NCBI RefSeq assembly: GCF_012726345.1 | Contig: NZ_PTXN01000008.1 | Location: forward strand, 240,589 to 304,588 | DNA length: 64,000 nt | DNA from: Marinomonas sp. UCMA 3892 | GTDB lineage: Bacteria; Pseudomonadota; Gammaproteobacteria; Pseudomonadales; Marinomonadaceae | Direction: 5' to 3' | In this document: one piece after another, positions 10,909-21,651 of the stretch | How positions within the stretch are numbered: position 1 is the first letter of the stretch | Layout: each line of letters starts with the position of its first letter | Notes under the pieces: model-generated | What the model was told of the DNA's origin: nothing | What the model saw: only the letters and a program-made list of their open reading frames with translations | The model's database searches: none | Made by a program: the position numbers and the translations under genes

Positions 10909-12077
10909 TAGACGGAACCAGTAATAAAATTCGTTTGTTAGAACAAAGCCCAGCGTTAGAAGGGCAATTTAGTCATTTTGTGGAGAGTACAGATTGGCAA
11001 GCAGTGACGCAATCCCATCAAGAAAAAAACGAGCAAGATGTGTTGCGAGCCTTGAGTAAGGACAAGCTCGATGTCGATGATTTCGCTGCCTTGATCTCGC
11101 CAGCAGCAGAGCCTTATTTGTTGGAGATGGTAGCAAAAAGCGAACAGCTTACTTTACAGCGCTTTGGCAATACTTTGAGCTTATTTGCACCCTTGTATTT
11201 ATCTAATACCTGTGCGAACGAATGCACCTACTGTGGTTTTTCTATGAGTAATGCAATCAGGCGTCTTACTCTGAATGAAACTCAGGTGGGAAAAGAAGTC
11301 GCGGCGATTAAAGGTAAGGGCTTTGATCATATCCTCTTGGTGACTGGGGAAACCAATAAGGTTTCCATGCCTTACTTTGAACGCATGATTCCCTTGATCA
11401 AGCCCCATTTCAGTCAGCTCTCTATGGAAGTACAGCCATTAGATGCAGATGAATACAAACAGCTGCAAGGTATCGGTTTGGACGGCGTGTTGGTTTATCA
11501 AGAAACCTATCGTCGCAAAACCTATCTTGAGCATCATTTGCGGGGTAACAAATCAAACTTTAACTATCGCCTTGATGCGCCGGACCGTATTGGGCAGGCT
11601 GGTATTCATAAGATTGGTTTGGGTGTGTTACTTGGCTTGGAAGATTGGCGCACGGATTCGGTGATGATGGCGCATCATCTACGGCACCTGCAAAAGCGCT
11701 ATTGGCGAAGCCGCTTTAGTGTGGCGTTTCCACGGATTCGCCCTTGTGAAGGAGGGATCGTTCCGAAATCTGTTATCTCTGATCGGCAATTGGTTCAGCT
11801 TATTGCTGCTTGGCGCTTGTTTGATCGGGATTTAGAAATGAGCCTGTCTACTCGCGAATCACCTGAATTTCGCCATCATGCGGTGCGAATGGGGTTTACC
11901 ACTATGAGTGCAGAATCCAAAACCCAGCCGGGTGGATACGCGGATGACTCTCAAGAGGCCCTTGAGCAATTCGAGATCAGCGACGAGCGACCTGTCGCTG
12001 AAATTATGGCGATGATTCGTGAACAGGGGCGCGAAGTGGTGTGGAAAGACTGGGATCCTGCACTTTCACATGTTTAA
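10905..12077 (+). CDS. thiH: 2-iminoacetate (tyrosine lyase) synthase ThiH
   Basis: This radical-SAM enzyme cleaves tyrosine to dehydroglycine and p-cresol and feeds ThiG. The cluster motif is Cys103-x3-Cys107-x2-Cys110 within [14 protein letters not shown]. Other landmarks are [10 protein letters not shown], the [11 protein letters not shown] block, [20 protein letters not shown] and [10 protein letters not shown]. At 390 residues it has normal length. ThiH rather than the oxygen-dependent ThiO implies the oxygen-sparing route. Last gene of the thi operon. Confidence 0.97.
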   Translation: MIDGTSNKIRLLEQSPALEGQFSHFVESTDWQAVTQSHQEKNEQDVLRALSKDKLDVDDFAALISPAAEPYLLEMVAKSEQLTLQRFGNTLSLFAPLYLSNTCANECTYCGFSMSNAIRRLTLNETQVGKEVAAIKGKGFDHILLVTGETNKVSMPYFERMIPLIKPHFSQLSMEVQPLDADEYKQLQGIGLDGVLVYQETYRRKTYLEHHLRGNKSNFNYRLDAPDRIGQAGIHKIGLGVLLGLEDWRTDSVMMAHHLRHLQKRYWRSRFSVAFPRIRPCEGGIVPKSVISDRQLVQLIAAWRLFDRDLEMSLSTRESPEFRHHAVRMGFTTMSAESKTQPGGYADDSQEALEQFEISDERPVAEIMAMIREQGREVVWKDWDPALSHV

Positions 12078-12143
12078 AAAGAGGATGAGCGTAAAGCCAT
12101 TCAGCACCATTCCTAAGAATATGTTCAGACTTGCTAGGTTAAT

Positions 12144-12173
12144 AGGGAAAATCTGCGAATGCGCATTTTCCCT
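12144..12173 (+). terminator. Hairpin downstream of thiH
   Basis: AGGGAAAAT (12144-12152) and ATTTTCCCT (12165-12173) pair perfectly about 70 bases after the thiH stop. The tail has no T run, so it may be a weak or Rho-assisted terminator. Confidence 0.45.
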
Positions 12174-12212
12174 TACGCTCTCATGACAAGTTGTGCATCT
12201 CGATTCACTCTC

Positions 12213-12229
12213 TTTGACACTGTTTGACA
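12213..12229 (+). promoter_or_regulatory. Direct-repeat operator candidate upstream of the Spy/CpxP-like gene
   Basis: TTTGACA occurs twice, at 12213 and 12223, one helical turn apart. Read on the other strand this is GTCAA-N5-GTCAA, close to the GTAAA-N5-GTAAA pattern of CpxR sites. It lies about 60 bases before a Spy/CpxP-like gene. The two TTGACA hexamers could instead be -35 boxes, but the CATAAT at 12240 is 10 or 20 bases away, outside the ideal spacing. Confidence 0.45.
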
Positions 12230-12286
12230 AATAAATGGACATAATAGATTTCATCCAAACAGGAAACAGAGCTTAAGGAGCCAACT

Positions 12287-12769
12287 ATGTTTAATCGTAA
12301 AAAAGCAGGAATGATGGGTGTTATCGGTTTGAGTGCCGCGATTATAACCGGTGTAGCAGTAAGCGCTTATGCAGAAACCAAATCACCTCAAGGTGATGTC
12401 GTCAAAGGCCAAGCCACTCAGGAAGCTCCAATGAATGCAGTACCAAGTCATGAGCAACTTGCAAGTCGTATGGCTCAACAACTTGGTTTAGATGAAAAAA
12501 CGCAGTCGAAAGTATCTGATCTTTTTGAAAAAGATGGCAAGGCAATTCGCAAAATTCAAGAGCAGCTACATAGCACACAAGTTGAGTTGAGCAGCTTGTC
12601 GCCAAGCGCCAAAAATTATATGGATAAGGTCGATGATCTTGCTGAAAAAAGTGGTGAATTAACCGAAGACCTTACTATTGCCTATGCAAAAAACCGAGCA
12701 GGCTTGTATGCCTTATTAACTCCGCAACAAATTGAAAAACTGGAAACGCCAGCACAACCACAGTCTTAA
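12287..12769 (+). CDS. Spy/CpxP-like periplasmic protein
   Basis: A 160-residue exported protein. An N-terminal signal peptide ends near VSAYA-ET (about residue 30). The mature part is helical and highly charged and carries LLTPQQIEKLE near the C-terminus, the LTxxQ motif of the Spy/CpxP family. Family members are periplasmic chaperones or modulators of envelope-stress kinases. AAGGAG precedes ATG 12287. It is a single-gene unit with its own terminator. The operator candidate upstream would fit Cpx-type control, but no kinase gene lies beside it. Confidence 0.65.
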   Translation: MFNRKKAGMMGVIGLSAAIITGVAVSAYAETKSPQGDVVKGQATQEAPMNAVPSHEQLASRMAQQLGLDEKTQSKVSDLFEKDGKAIRKIQEQLHSTQVELSSLSPSAKNYMDKVDDLAEKSGELTEDLTIAYAKNRAGLYALLTPQQIEKLETPAQPQS

Positions 12770-12850
12770 TCTTTCAGTAAATCATTTCCCTTTTTACTGA
12801 AATCTATTGCTGATAATCCCCTTTATTAGTAATCCTGTACTGAGAGCCTT

Positions 12851-12880
12851 GCCCCAGCGGTAACACGCTGGGGCTTTTTT
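12851..12880 (+). terminator. Terminator of the Spy/CpxP-like gene
   Basis: GCCCCAGCG and CGCTGGGGC (12851-12859 with 12866-12874) form a strong hairpin followed by six Ts. Confidence 0.93.
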
Positions 12881-12898
12881 GTTTGTAGTTTGTAATGT

Positions 12899-12933
12899 AA
12901 AAAGGCCAAATTTATTAAAAATTTGGCCTTTTT
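12899..12933. terminator. Bidirectional terminator before the aroA stop
   Basis: AAAAAGGCCAAATTT (12899-12913) and AAATTTGGCCTTTTT (12919-12933) are perfect 15-base arms. On the minus strand this ends aroA. Confidence 0.9.
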
Positions 12934-12953
12934 CTGATTGCCTAAAGTGGCTA

Positions 12954-14231
12954 TTAGTTGGCTATGGTATTGAACAATTCAAAATACGTCGGGAAGGTTT
13001 TTGATGTGCACCCCGGATCGTTGATGGTAACTGGTGTGTCTGAGAAGGCAACGAGCGAGAAGCACATAGCAATACGGTGGTCGTTATAGGTATCGATAGC
13101 CGCATGCTTTAGGTTCGCAACAGGGGTGACGGTAATGAAATCTTTGCCTTCAATGACGTCAGCGCCGAGTTTTTTTAGTTCGGTTGCCATAGCGTATAAA
13201 CGATCTGTTTCTTTAACGCGCCAGTTGTAGATGTTGCGAATCGTTGTTGGGCCTTTGGCAAATAGAGCCGTTGTTGCTATGGTCATGGCCGCATCAGGAA
13301 TGTGGTTCATGTCCATATCTATGCCATTAAGCTCGTTACGCTCCGCTTCTATCCAAGTCGGGCCGTAAGTGATTTTTACGCCCATTTGCGCTAATACATC
13401 AGCAAATTTCACGTCACCTTGTACGCTGTCTGTGCCTACGCCGTGGACTTTAATTTTTCCGCCAGCGATAGCAGCCGCTGCCAAGAAGTAAGACGCAGAA
13501 GAGGCATCGCCTTCTACCATTATTTCACCAGGGCTTTGGTAAGTTTGCTGACCTTTCACCACAAACGCTTGGTAATTCTGGTTTTCCACTTCCACACCAA
13601 ATTGCTTCATGGCATGTAGCGTGATGTCGATATAAGGTTTAGAAACTAATTCACCGTCGACCTTAATGGTTAAATCGCTTTTTGCTAATGGCGCGCTCAT
13701 CAAAATAGCGGTAAGGAACTGACTTGAAATGTTGCCTTTAATAGAAACTTCACCACCAGACAGGCCATTCGCTTTAATTCGAAGTGGTGGGTAATTTTTC
13801 TCACCTTCGTAAGTGATATGGACACCGAGCGCTTGTAGTGCATCGACTAGATCGCCAATAGGGCGTTCGTGCATACGAGGCTCGCCATGTAAGAGAAATT
13901 CACCTTTGCCCAAGCATAATGCCGCTGTTAATGGGCGCATTGCTGTGCCTGCATTACCAAGGAATAGATCACCAAAGTCGGCTTGAATCGGGCCGCCAAG
14001 TCCTTCTAATACACAGGTTGTGCCATTGTCTTCAAGTGAATAGCTTACGCCCAGTTTGGTTAGGCTTTCTAGCATGCGACGAATGTCATCGCTGTCTAGC
14101 AGGTTGGTGATTTTTGTTGTGCCTTTTGCTAGCGTTGCTAACAATAAAATACGGTTTGAAAGGCTTTTGGAGCCCGGAATCTGGATTTCTCCATTGGCTT
14201 TAGAAAGAGGGCCTAGCGTAATTGAATTCAT
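12954..14231 (-). CDS. aroA: 3-phosphoshikimate 1-carboxyvinyltransferase (EPSP synthase)
   Basis: This enzyme of the shikimate pathway joins shikimate-3-phosphate and PEP and is the target of glyphosate. The sequence is very close to the E. coli (class I, glyphosate-sensitive) type: [97 protein letters not shown] and [16 protein letters not shown] 14231 is preferred over ATG 14243 because family members start with a short MxSITL-like segment; this gives 425 residues. A stand-alone gene with a bidirectional terminator. Confidence 0.96.
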   Translation of the reverse strand: MNSITLGPLSKANGEIQIPGSKSLSNRILLLATLAKGTTKITNLLDSDDIRRMLESLTKLGVSYSLEDNGTTCVLEGLGGPIQADFGDLFLGNAGTAMRPLTAALCLGKGEFLLHGEPRMHERPIGDLVDALQALGVHITYEGEKNYPPLRIKANGLSGGEVSIKGNISSQFLTAILMSAPLAKSDLTIKVDGELVSKPYIDITLHAMKQFGVEVENQNYQAFVVKGQQTYQSPGEIMVEGDASSASYFLAAAAIAGGKIKVHGVGTDSVQGDVKFADVLAQMGVKITYGPTWIEAERNELNGIDMDMNHIPDAAMTIATTALFAKGPTTIRNIYNWRVKETDRLYAMATELKKLGADVIEGKDFITVTPVANLKHAAIDTYNDHRIAMCFSLVAFSDTPVTINDPGCTSKTFPTYFELFNTIAN

Positions 14232-14518
14232 TATTATGTCCATCACAGTGGTGTTTATTGTTTCGACTTTGCGGTTCGTTATGTGTCGCTGCGTGTGAAT
14301 TATAAGTGTTCGATATTGGCCGTAATTTATTCGTTATAGTGTGTCCATTGTTAAGTGGTCGCGTCGCTCTTTCGTTAGAGGTCGGTCTTGAATGTGCAAT
14401 AGTATACCTTCGATGATGTTTCCTGTCAGTTATGCCGATTCACTCAGTTTGCTGTTTTTTATAGAGAAGTCTCTTTAGAATGCTGGTAGATAAGATAATG
14501 AAGCAAAGGATAATTAAC

Positions 14519-15418
14519 ATGAGACATCAGTATCATCCACTCGGTTTTGAAGGTTCCCGTATAGCACAGGGGTTTTGGCGTTTGAACGAATGGAATTTGA
14601 CATCTACAGAGGCATTGAGTTTTATCGAGGCCTGCTTAGATTTGGGGGTGACAACATTTGATCACGCGGATATTTATGGTGGTTATCAGTGTGAAGCTTT
14701 GTTTGGTGATGCGTTAAAACAAAAACCTGCTCTGCGGGATAAAATGGAAATTATTACCAAGTGTGGCATTTTGCTTCCTTCTGAAAATCGTCCTGATATT
14801 CAGGTACATCGTTATGAGTATAGTGCTGAGCATATTTTAGCAAGTGTTGATAAATCCTTAGCAAATTTGCAATGTGAGTATATAGACACTTTGTTATTAC
14901 ACAGACCAAGTCCGTTAATGGATGCGGATGAAGTGGCGCAAGCTTTCGATTTGCTCTTTACGCTGGGCAAAGTAAAGCATTTTGGTGTGTCTAATTTTAC
15001 GACTCACCAATTTGATTTATTGCAATCTCGTCTAGATGCTCCCTTGATTATTAATCAAGTCGAATTATCTCCACTGGCGTTGCAGCACTTTGAAGATGGT
15101 ACATTGGATCATGTGCAGCAGCATGCTGTAACACCAATGGCTTGGTCACCTTTTGCTGGTGGCGACTTGTTTTCTAGCTGTAATGAAAAATCTATTCGTG
15201 TTCAGGCTGTTTTGAAAGACCTCAGCGGTAAATATAATTGTTCGATGGATCAGCTTGTTGTTGCATGGTTGTTACGCCACCCAGCGGGTATTTGTCCTGT
15301 TATGGGGTCAGGAAAGATTAATCGATTAGTGTCGGCTGTGGAGGCTATTTCAATATCATTAAGTGATGATGATTGGTTTCAAATTTGGGTTTCATCCCAG
15401 GGTAAACCAGTGCCTTAG
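14519..15418 (+). CDS. ydhF: Aldo/keto reductase, YdhF type
   Basis: An NAD(P)H-dependent aldo/keto reductase of unknown substrate. The match to E. coli YdhF is strong: FIEACLDLGVTTFDHADIYG, YQCEALFGDALK, the LLHRPSPLMDADEVAQAF block, GKVKHFGVSNFTTHQF, the NQVELSP segment and a PMAWSPFAGG segment. Catalytic residues Asp and Tyr (DHADIYGG), Lys (ITKCG) and His (LLLHRP) are visible. ATG 14519 is chosen because AAAGGA lies eight bases before it and the 299 residues then match YdhF length; two ATGs upstream (14480, 14498) lack good ribosome sites. Confidence 0.88.
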   Translation: MRHQYHPLGFEGSRIAQGFWRLNEWNLTSTEALSFIEACLDLGVTTFDHADIYGGYQCEALFGDALKQKPALRDKMEIITKCGILLPSENRPDIQVHRYEYSAEHILASVDKSLANLQCEYIDTLLLHRPSPLMDADEVAQAFDLLFTLGKVKHFGVSNFTTHQFDLLQSRLDAPLIINQVELSPLALQHFEDGTLDHVQQHAVTPMAWSPFAGGDLFSSCNEKSIRVQAVLKDLSGKYNCSMDQLVVAWLLRHPAGICPVMGSGKINRLVSAVEAISISLSDDDWFQIWVSSQGKPVP

Positions 15419-15446
15419 TGTTTGTTCTTCTTAATGTATTCTTAAG

Positions 15447-15471
15447 AAAGCCGCCTATGCGGCTTTTTTTG
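15447..15471 (+). terminator. Terminator of the ydhF-like gene
   Basis: AAAGCCGC and GCGGCTTT (15447-15454 with 15459-15466) around a four-base loop, then a T tract. Confidence 0.92.
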
Positions 15472-15594
15472 TTTCCATCGTATTGGCTTTGTTGTTATCG
15501 GTGTAGAAAGCGTGTCATTTCGTAAGCGGCTAAAGTATGTCGTGAAATTTTTAACTATACTCAAGCTAAATTAATTCATCTTGAGGTGTTTTGA

Positions 15595-16104
15595 ATGAAG
15601 TCGTCTTTTTTAGCTGGAATCGTTTTTTCTGGAATGTTGGCTATCACTAACACGCAGGCAGAAACATTATCTTCCCCAACTGGGCCTGTCATTCTTACGG
15701 TTACGGGAAATATTACGAATACTAATAAAAATGGAAACGCGGCAGAGTTTGATCGCGCCATGTTAATGAATCTTGAGATACTAGATATAAAGACAATGAC
15801 GCCTTGGAGTGAAGGTGTTGATCTTTATCGTGGTCCTTTATTGCGCTCTGTTATGGCGGCTGTTGGGGCTAAATCAGGCGAATTGTCTGTAACAGCTTTA
15901 AATGACTATAGTGCCAAAGTGCCAAAAAAAGATGGAGAGGATTATGACGTGATCCTTGCATTGGATTTGAATGGCAAGCCAATGAGTGTGAGAGATAAAG
16001 GGCCGTTGTTTTTACTTTACCCTTTTAGTGACCTACCAAGTTTAAATAATGAAGTTATTCATAATCGTTCTGTATGGCAAATTAAATCGATAAAGGTTGA
16101 GTGA
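15595..16104 (+). CDS. Periplasmic molybdopterin-fold (SUOX-like) protein, probably a sensor partner
   Basis: A 169-residue exported protein with a signal peptide ending near NTQA-ET. The mature part resembles the small oxidoreductase molybdopterin-binding family found beside sensor kinases: [32 protein letters not shown], then [20 protein letters not shown] and FLLYPFSD. It has no cysteine at all, so it lacks the molybdenum-ligating Cys of true sulfite-oxidase-type enzymes; I infer a ligand-binding or structural role. TTGAGG precedes ATG 15595. It overlaps the kinase gene by four bases (GTGA), which points to coupled expression and a shared pathway. Confidence 0.7.
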   Translation: MKSSFLAGIVFSGMLAITNTQAETLSSPTGPVILTVTGNITNTNKNGNAAEFDRAMLMNLEILDIKTMTPWSEGVDLYRGPLLRSVMAAVGAKSGELSVTALNDYSAKVPKKDGEDYDVILALDLNGKPMSVRDKGPLFLLYPFSDLPSLNNEVIHNRSVWQIKSIKVE

Positions 16105-18515
16105 TAAATATCATGGGATTTCGTTTCTCTTCTATCGGAAAAGTGCTCGGAACAAAAAGGACATCGCCTTTTGCTGTATTGGCGGTTACTGCGCTCATAT
16201 TTATGGGGGCAGCGATGTTGATCTTTACTGAATTAGTAGACCGTCAAAAGATAATGTTGTCTGCGGTCGAAGAGGATGCGTTATGGGCTGCTTATCAGCT
16301 AGATAGAGAAACGTTGAAGTTGAGAAATTCATTAAACTTACTGGAAGATGATTTTAGTGAATCAAGGCTCAATGATGCTCAGGTACGATTTGATATTCTT
16401 TATAGTCGTGTGAATGTTTTAGCAAAAGGACAATTAAGAGTTCTATTTGATAGATTGGACAATGCTGAAGAGTTAATGACAACTTTGCAAAGTGAAGTGA
16501 CTGAAATTGATCAACTTTTATTTGTTGATAAGTCATTAATCGATGTGAAAAAACTTTTAGAAAAAAGCAACTTTCTGCTGAAAGAAACAGAAGGCGTGGT
16601 ATTAAGTACATTAGCATCTAGGTCTAAGAATAAAGTACAACAAAGAAAAGACAGTTTGGGGCTGTTTCTCTATTTAGGCTCTTTGATTGCCTTATTAACA
16701 ATCACTATGATGATCATAATTGCCATGCTGTTTAAGCAGCTTAAAGTAGCTAAAGAGTCCTTTGAAAGATCTCGCAAGTTGGCAGATGAACTGGAAAAGG
16801 CTGTTTTTTCCGCGGAGCAAGCTTTAAAAGTTAAATCAGAATTTTTAGCAACAATGAGCCATGAAATTCGTACGCCAATGAATGCTATTGTCGGCTTTAG
16901 TTATTTATTATTAGATGGTGATTTAGATAAAGATCATCGAGAAAAAGTACTTAAGATTCAGCAGTCTGCTGATGCTCTTCTTTTGATTGTTAATAGTGTT
17001 TTAGATTATTCAAAAATTGAATCAGGTAGAATAGATTTAGAAAATAGATCGTTTAGCTTAGATGAGGTGCTTGAATATGTTTATCAAACAGGTGAGAACC
17101 AAGCTCGATCAAAAAAACTAGATTTTATGATGGTTCGTGACTTTGATATTAATGATAATTTGATTGGTGATAAAACTAAATTTCAGCAGATTCTAGTTAA
17201 TGTAGTTGGTAATGCAATTAAGTTTACCCATGCAGGTTTTGTTATGGTTAAAGTTTATCAATCAAGATCCGAAGAAATTATGATTGAGGTGCAGGATAGT
17301 GGTATTGGTATAGCCAATAATGTTGATGTATTTGAGGTATTTAAACAAGCTGATAGCAGCACGACAAGATTATATGGTGGTACTGGCTTGGGGTTGAGTA
17401 TTACACAAAAGTTAGTTGAGTTGCTTGGTGGTCACATTTCTTATAAAAGTGTATTAAATGAAGGCAGTGTTTTTACAATTAATCTTCCTTATTGCTCGGA
17501 TTCGAAATCGACTTCACTGTATTTGGAAGATGTAACTATATTTGAAGAAGATCTTAGCATAGCTTCTTTGTTTAAAAAGCTGAATTTTGACCGTGTATCT
17601 AAGTTGAAACTATCGGATATGTCAGAAAATCACTCGATGATAATTGCCGGTCGTCATTGGTTGAATGATGAAGGTGTGGTTTCTGAACAACTCAGTGGTT
17701 TTGAAAAGCATATATTATTTTTAGATGGTCGCGCTTTGAATATCCCTGATTGTCATGTATCAGGACTTGTTACTCCTACTAATTTGCATAAAAAAATAGC
17801 TGACTTGAGTTTGGGTGAAGCCTACTCAAAAAAAGAGAAATCCATTGAGGCTGCTTTAGATAATAAAGGCTTCTTTAAAAGTAAAACTATATTGTTAGCT
17901 GAAGATAATAAAATCAATGCCAATATTGTTAAGGCTATTGTCGAAAAACTAGGGGTATCTGTTGATTGGGTTGAAAATGGTAAAGACGCTTGGGAATACT
18001 CCCTTCTTCGAGATTATGATTTGATTCTAATGGATATTAGGATGCCTATAATGGATGGTTATGAGGCTAGTGAAAAGATATTTGGCTCATTGAATAATAA
18101 AAAACCTCCCATTCTTTTTTTGACAGCTGACACTTTAGCTTTAAAGCAAGAGAATCTTGTGGATTTAGGTATTGATGATATTTTGTTTAAACCCTTAGAT
18201 CCACATCTTCTGATTGAAAAGCTTGAGTTTTGGATGATGAAGTATGGATTTAATGGGTTGACTAAACAAGGAAATGACTCTTCTTCGCTGGCTAATAAAG
18301 ATTTAATTTCTTTATGGTCTGATATCGAGCAATTAGAGTTGTTTTTAGAGAATGGTGATTCTGAGTCTGAAATTTTAGTTAAAAAAATAATCGATAAAGC
18401 TTCTGATTTTGAAGGTATAGATATTTTAAAGTCTGCCCTAGAAGATATTTCTTCTTATGATTATCAAGATGCTATAAGTAAAATTCAGGCGTTCAAGCGA
18501 GGCTTCGTATCATGA
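16101..18515 (+). CDS. Hybrid sensor histidine kinase (HisKA-HATPase-receiver)
   Basis: An inner-membrane kinase of 804 residues. TM1 is at about 22-45, a helical periplasmic region of about 140 residues follows, and TM2 is at about 187-211. The HisKA box [15 protein letters not shown] carries His254. The ATPase domain has the N box NVVGNAIKF (N367/N371), G1 DSGIGIA (399-405) and G2 GGTGLGLSI (426-434). Residues 475-585 may be a degenerate receiver. A true receiver spans 595-710 with Asp602, phosphoacceptor Asp645 and Lys697. I see no Hpt signature at the C-terminus. GTG 16101 has AAAGG close by; ATG 16113 is possible. Coupled to both neighbours by four-base overlaps. The coding sequence looks more AT-rich than its neighbours. 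Confidence 0.9.
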   Translation: MINIMGFRFSSIGKVLGTKRTSPFAVLAVTALIFMGAAMLIFTELVDRQKIMLSAVEEDALWAAYQLDRETLKLRNSLNLLEDDFSESRLNDAQVRFDILYSRVNVLAKGQLRVLFDRLDNAEELMTTLQSEVTEIDQLLFVDKSLIDVKKLLEKSNFLLKETEGVVLSTLASRSKNKVQQRKDSLGLFLYLGSLIALLTITMMIIIAMLFKQLKVAKESFERSRKLADELEKAVFSAEQALKVKSEFLATMSHEIRTPMNAIVGFSYLLLDGDLDKDHREKVLKIQQSADALLLIVNSVLDYSKIESGRIDLENRSFSLDEVLEYVYQTGENQARSKKLDFMMVRDFDINDNLIGDKTKFQQILVNVVGNAIKFTHAGFVMVKVYQSRSEEIMIEVQDSGIGIANNVDVFEVFKQADSSTTRLYGGTGLGLSITQKLVELLGGHISYKSVLNEGSVFTINLPYCSDSKSTSLYLEDVTIFEEDLSIASLFKKLNFDRVSKLKLSDMSENHSMIIAGRHWLNDEGVVSEQLSGFEKHILFLDGRALNIPDCHVSGLVTPTNLHKKIADLSLGEAYSKKEKSIEAALDNKGFFKSKTILLAEDNKINANIVKAIVEKLGVSVDWVENGKDAWEYSLLRDYDLILMDIRMPIMDGYEASEKIFGSLNNKKPPILFLTADTLALKQENLVDLGIDDILFKPLDPHLLIEKLEFWMMKYGFNGLTKQGNDSSSLANKDLISLWSDIEQLELFLENGDSESEILVKKIIDKASDFEGIDILKSALEDISSYDYQDAISKIQAFKRGFVS

Positions 18516-19591
18516 GTGTTCTAAAGGAGAGTGAATTGGCTACTACAAAGGAAATAACAAGCCGAATGGCTGCAAAAAACAAAAGAGTACTTATTGTTGA
18601 TGATGTGCCTCGAAATATAGATTTATTAAAAAGTATATTGTCCGAAAAATATCATGTTCAAGTCGCAAAATGTGGACAACTGGCTTTGGATATAGTGAGT
18701 CGTTCTTTGCCTGATATCATTTTGCTAGACATCATGATGCCTGATATGAACGGATTTGAAGTGTGTGATCGGTTAAAAGCGAATCCTAAAACTCAAGATA
18801 TTCCGGTTATCTTTTTAACGGCAGTGACAGATCCTGAGCACGAACAAAAGGGTTTCGCAGCTGGGTGTGTAGATTTTATTACCAAACCCATAACACCTCT
18901 TACGACATTGGCACGAGTTTCAGCGCATTTAAAGGCGGCTGAAGAAAACTTACGTAATAAAAAAATTATCGATGACAGAACAAGAGAACTCGATGAGGCG
19001 CTGGAGTCAGCTATTGGTATGCTTGGTGCGGTGAGTCAGCTTAATGACACCGATACTGGAGTGCATATGTGGAGAATGGCGGATTATTGTGCTGCTTTAG
19101 CCAGAGCGATAGGGTGGGAGGAATCACAGGTCGAATTGTTAAAACTTGCAGCTCCTATGCACGATACTGGTAAGGTCGGTATTCCACATAGTATTTTAAA
19201 ATCGCCTAATAAGTTAACAGATGATGAATGGGTGATAATGCGTCAGCATACCGTTATTGGGCATGAAATTTTAATAAGGGGAGAGGCGCCATTATTTAAA
19301 TTGGCAGCAGAGGTTGCATTAGGTCATCATGAAAGATGGGATGGTACGGGTTATCCTTCAGGGCTAATGGGTGAGGATATTCCACAATCTGCTCGTATTG
19401 TTGCTTTGGCCGATGTGTTTGATGCTCTAACTATGACTCGCCCCTATAAAAAGAGTTGGACAATAGAGGAGTCGTTTGAGCATATTCAGCAAGCGGCAAG
19501 CACACATTTTGATCCAGAGTTGGTGCGAACTTTCTTATCTATTGAAGATGAGCTGAGAAGCATTAAAGAAAAATGGGATGCTGTTGAGTAA
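18512..19591 (+). CDS. Response regulator with HD-GYP cyclic-di-GMP phosphodiesterase domain
   Basis: The receiver domain (about 24-140) has the DD pair in LIVDDVP, phosphoacceptor Asp73 (LLDIMMPD) and Lys125. A linker helix leads to a complete HD-GYP domain (about 165-350): HD pair His217-Asp218 in [21 protein letters not shown], and [21 protein letters not shown] carrying the GYP motif. Such domains hydrolyse cyclic-di-GMP. The gene overlaps the hybrid kinase by four bases (ATGA), so it is the likely phosphorylation target of that kinase and the output of the operon. It is RpfG-like in layout. Confidence 0.92.
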   Translation: MSVLKESELATTKEITSRMAAKNKRVLIVDDVPRNIDLLKSILSEKYHVQVAKCGQLALDIVSRSLPDIILLDIMMPDMNGFEVCDRLKANPKTQDIPVIFLTAVTDPEHEQKGFAAGCVDFITKPITPLTTLARVSAHLKAAEENLRNKKIIDDRTRELDEALESAIGMLGAVSQLNDTDTGVHMWRMADYCAALARAIGWEESQVELLKLAAPMHDTGKVGIPHSILKSPNKLTDDEWVIMRQHTVIGHEILIRGEAPLFKLAAEVALGHHERWDGTGYPSGLMGEDIPQSARIVALADVFDALTMTRPYKKSWTIEESFEHIQQAASTHFDPELVRTFLSIEDELRSIKEKWDAVE

Positions 19592-19598
19592 GAATTGC

Positions 19599-20108
19599 TT
19601 AAGCAACAGCACAACATTTTTTGAATTTTTTTCCTGAACCGCATAGGCATGGGTCATTCCTGCCTATCTTCATGGCTTCAGAATTAATTAATGGTGTATT
19701 TTTCTTCACATCATGCTCGCCAGAAACATAGAACCATTGCCCTTTAATTTTTTTAAATAAAGAACGCTCACTTAAGCGGCCAATGTGTTTGCCTTCTTTG
19801 AAATGGGCAGAAAAAGACACCATGCCTGTTTTATCTTTTTCTAGACCATCTTGTGTTTCGTTAATTTCAAGTTTGATCCACTTGGTGTGTTCATTGCTGT
19901 CTTGGATATCTGCGCTGTCTTGTTCGGGTTCGTCTTTCAGTTGTTGCGTTGCAGCAATGTATTGAAAATTTCCAATAGCAAAAGCTGTATAGCGCGAACG
20001 CATTAGCGCTTCTGCTGTCGGAGCGCTACCTGGATTGTGATGGTACATGCCACAGCACATCTCATAAGGGCTTTCTGTTCCACATGGGCAAATCATTGGG
20101 ACTGGCAT
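19599..20108 (-). CDS. ychJ: YchJ-family SEC-C motif protein
   Basis: A 169-residue UPF0225/YchJ protein with two SEC-C zinc-binding motifs. One is at the start ([13 protein letters not shown]) and one at the end ([18 protein letters not shown]), the same motif as at the SecA C-terminus. Between them lies the NTF2-like body with [11 protein letters not shown] and [10 protein letters not shown]. No function is settled. ATG 20108 is chosen because GGAG lies seven bases upstream and E. coli YchJ aligns from there; the open frame extends further and would overlap sbcB on the other strand. Confidence 0.9.
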   Translation of the reverse strand: MPVPMICPCGTESPYEMCCGMYHHNPGSAPTAEALMRSRYTAFAIGNFQYIAATQQLKDEPEQDSADIQDSNEHTKWIKLEINETQDGLEKDKTGMVSFSAHFKEGKHIGRLSERSLFKKIKGQWFYVSGEHDVKKNTPLINSEAMKIGRNDPCLCGSGKKFKKCCAVA

Positions 20109-20187
20109 AGATCTACTCCTCTCATCGCCAAATGCACTCCAAGGTGCGTATAATACCTTTTTATTTAACGGCTTACAGGAATTATTT

Positions 20188-21642
20188 GTGACTTCATCGG
20201 GCCCCACCTCATTTTTTTGGTTTGATTTTGAGACAACTGGAACGGACCCAGCGCGCGATCGTCCTATGCAGTTTGCTGGGATTAGAACGGACCTTGATTT
20301 TAATCCCATTGGCGAGCCTATCATGTTTTATTGCCGCCTAGCGGAAGACGTGCTACCACAACCAGAAGCGTGTTTACTGACAGGAATTAGCCCACAAGAC
20401 GCTAACCGTGAAGGCTTGTGTGAAGCTGAATTTATGCAAGCAGTAGAGGCTGAGCTTTCGCAGCCTGGCACCTGTGCTTTAGGTTACAACACCATCCGCT
20501 TTGATGATGAGGTTGTTCGCTATGGTTTCTATCGAAACTTTATTGATCCTTATGCGAGAGAATGGCAGAACAATTGCTCTCGTTGGGACATGATTGATTT
20601 AGTGCGTATGACTTACGCTATGCGTCCAGAGGGTATTGTGTGGCCGAAGAACGAAGACGGCCAAATTTCTATGAAGCTGGAGGCACTCACGAAAGCCAAT
20701 GGCATTGCTCATGAGCAAGCGCATGATGCCTTATCTGATGTTTATGGGACGATTGAGATAGCTAAGTTAATTCGTAGTAAGCAGCCTAAACTGTTTGCTT
20801 ACTATTTCAAAATGCGCCAAAAACACGAATTGCAGCAATTTATTGATGTGGTGCGACTAAAGCCTTTTTTGCATATTTCTGGGATGTTTGGACAGGCAAA
20901 AAACTACGCGGCTTTTGTTGTGCCTATTGCACCACATCCAACGAACAAAAATGGTGTGATTGTTTTTGACCTTATGGCAGATGCTCAGCCTTTAATTGAT
21001 TTGAGTGTGGAAGAGATTCGTCATCGAGTTTTTACTCGTCAAGAAGAGTTGGGGGATCTAGAGCGGCTGCCTTTAAAAGTGATTCACTACAATAAATCCC
21101 CTGCAGTTGCTCCGGCCACTTTTTTGAAAGATGCAGATGTTGTTAAGCGTTTGGCATTAGATGGTTCGGTTTGTCGTCATAATCTTGCCATCATTAAAGG
21201 GCATGCTGGTTTAGCGGCTAAGCTTAGTGATGTTTTTATGCAAGAAGATCGGCCAATACACAAGGATCCAGATGTCATGCTTTACTCTGGTGGTTTCTTC
21301 TCTCGGGAAGATAGGGTGCGGATGGAAAAAATTCGTTCAACACCAGCGAATCAATTGTCCGAGTTAGCCATGTCGTTTGATGATCGCCGACTACCTGAAA
21401 TGTTAATGCGTTATATTGGTCGAAATTATCCTGATCAATTGAGTGAGCAGCAGCAATTTGAATGGGAAGAATATAGGCAAGTTCGTTTGCTTGAAAAAGA
21501 CGGTGGGGGCTCTATCAATATGGAGCAGTATTTTGAACGATTGAATCTCATCGCTCAAACGCCAGACTTATCTCCTGCGAAACAAGTGATGCTCCAGGAC
21601 TTGGCGGATTATGCGCAAAGTATTTATCCAATACCTTTATAA
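20188..21642 (+). CDS. sbcB: Exodeoxyribonuclease I
   Basis: A 3'-5' single-strand DNA exonuclease of the DnaQ superfamily, acting in mismatch repair and recombination. Exo[14 protein letters not shown] gives the DxE metal ligands; other DEDD-type segments are [20 protein letters not shown] and [15 protein letters not shown] with the His/Asp of motif III. The C-terminal SH3-like and helical region follows ([11 protein letters not shown] and onward). The start is GTG 20188 with ACAGGA about eight bases before. The 484 residues are close to E. coli length. Confidence 0.95.
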   Translation: MTSSGPTSFFWFDFETTGTDPARDRPMQFAGIRTDLDFNPIGEPIMFYCRLAEDVLPQPEACLLTGISPQDANREGLCEAEFMQAVEAELSQPGTCALGYNTIRFDDEVVRYGFYRNFIDPYAREWQNNCSRWDMIDLVRMTYAMRPEGIVWPKNEDGQISMKLEALTKANGIAHEQAHDALSDVYGTIEIAKLIRSKQPKLFAYYFKMRQKHELQQFIDVVRLKPFLHISGMFGQAKNYAAFVVPIAPHPTNKNGVIVFDLMADAQPLIDLSVEEIRHRVFTRQEELGDLERLPLKVIHYNKSPAVAPATFLKDADVVKRLALDGSVCRHNLAIIKGHAGLAAKLSDVFMQEDRPIHKDPDVMLYSGGFFSREDRVRMEKIRSTPANQLSELAMSFDDRRLPEMLMRYIGRNYPDQLSEQQQFEWEEYRQVRLLEKDGGGSINMEQYFERLNLIAQTPDLSPAKQVMLQDLADYAQSIYPIPL

Positions 21643-21651
21643 GGAATTAGT

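Noticed and set aside
12214..12245. Two TTGACA hexamers as -35 boxes for the Spy/CpxP-like gene
   Set aside because: The only CATAAT is 10 or 20 bases away, not 16-18, so I treat the repeat as an operator candidate instead of a settled promoter.
12066..12254. Small minus-strand frame after thiH
   Set aside because: No ribosome site and no family resemblance; it covers the hairpin and promoter region of the next gene.
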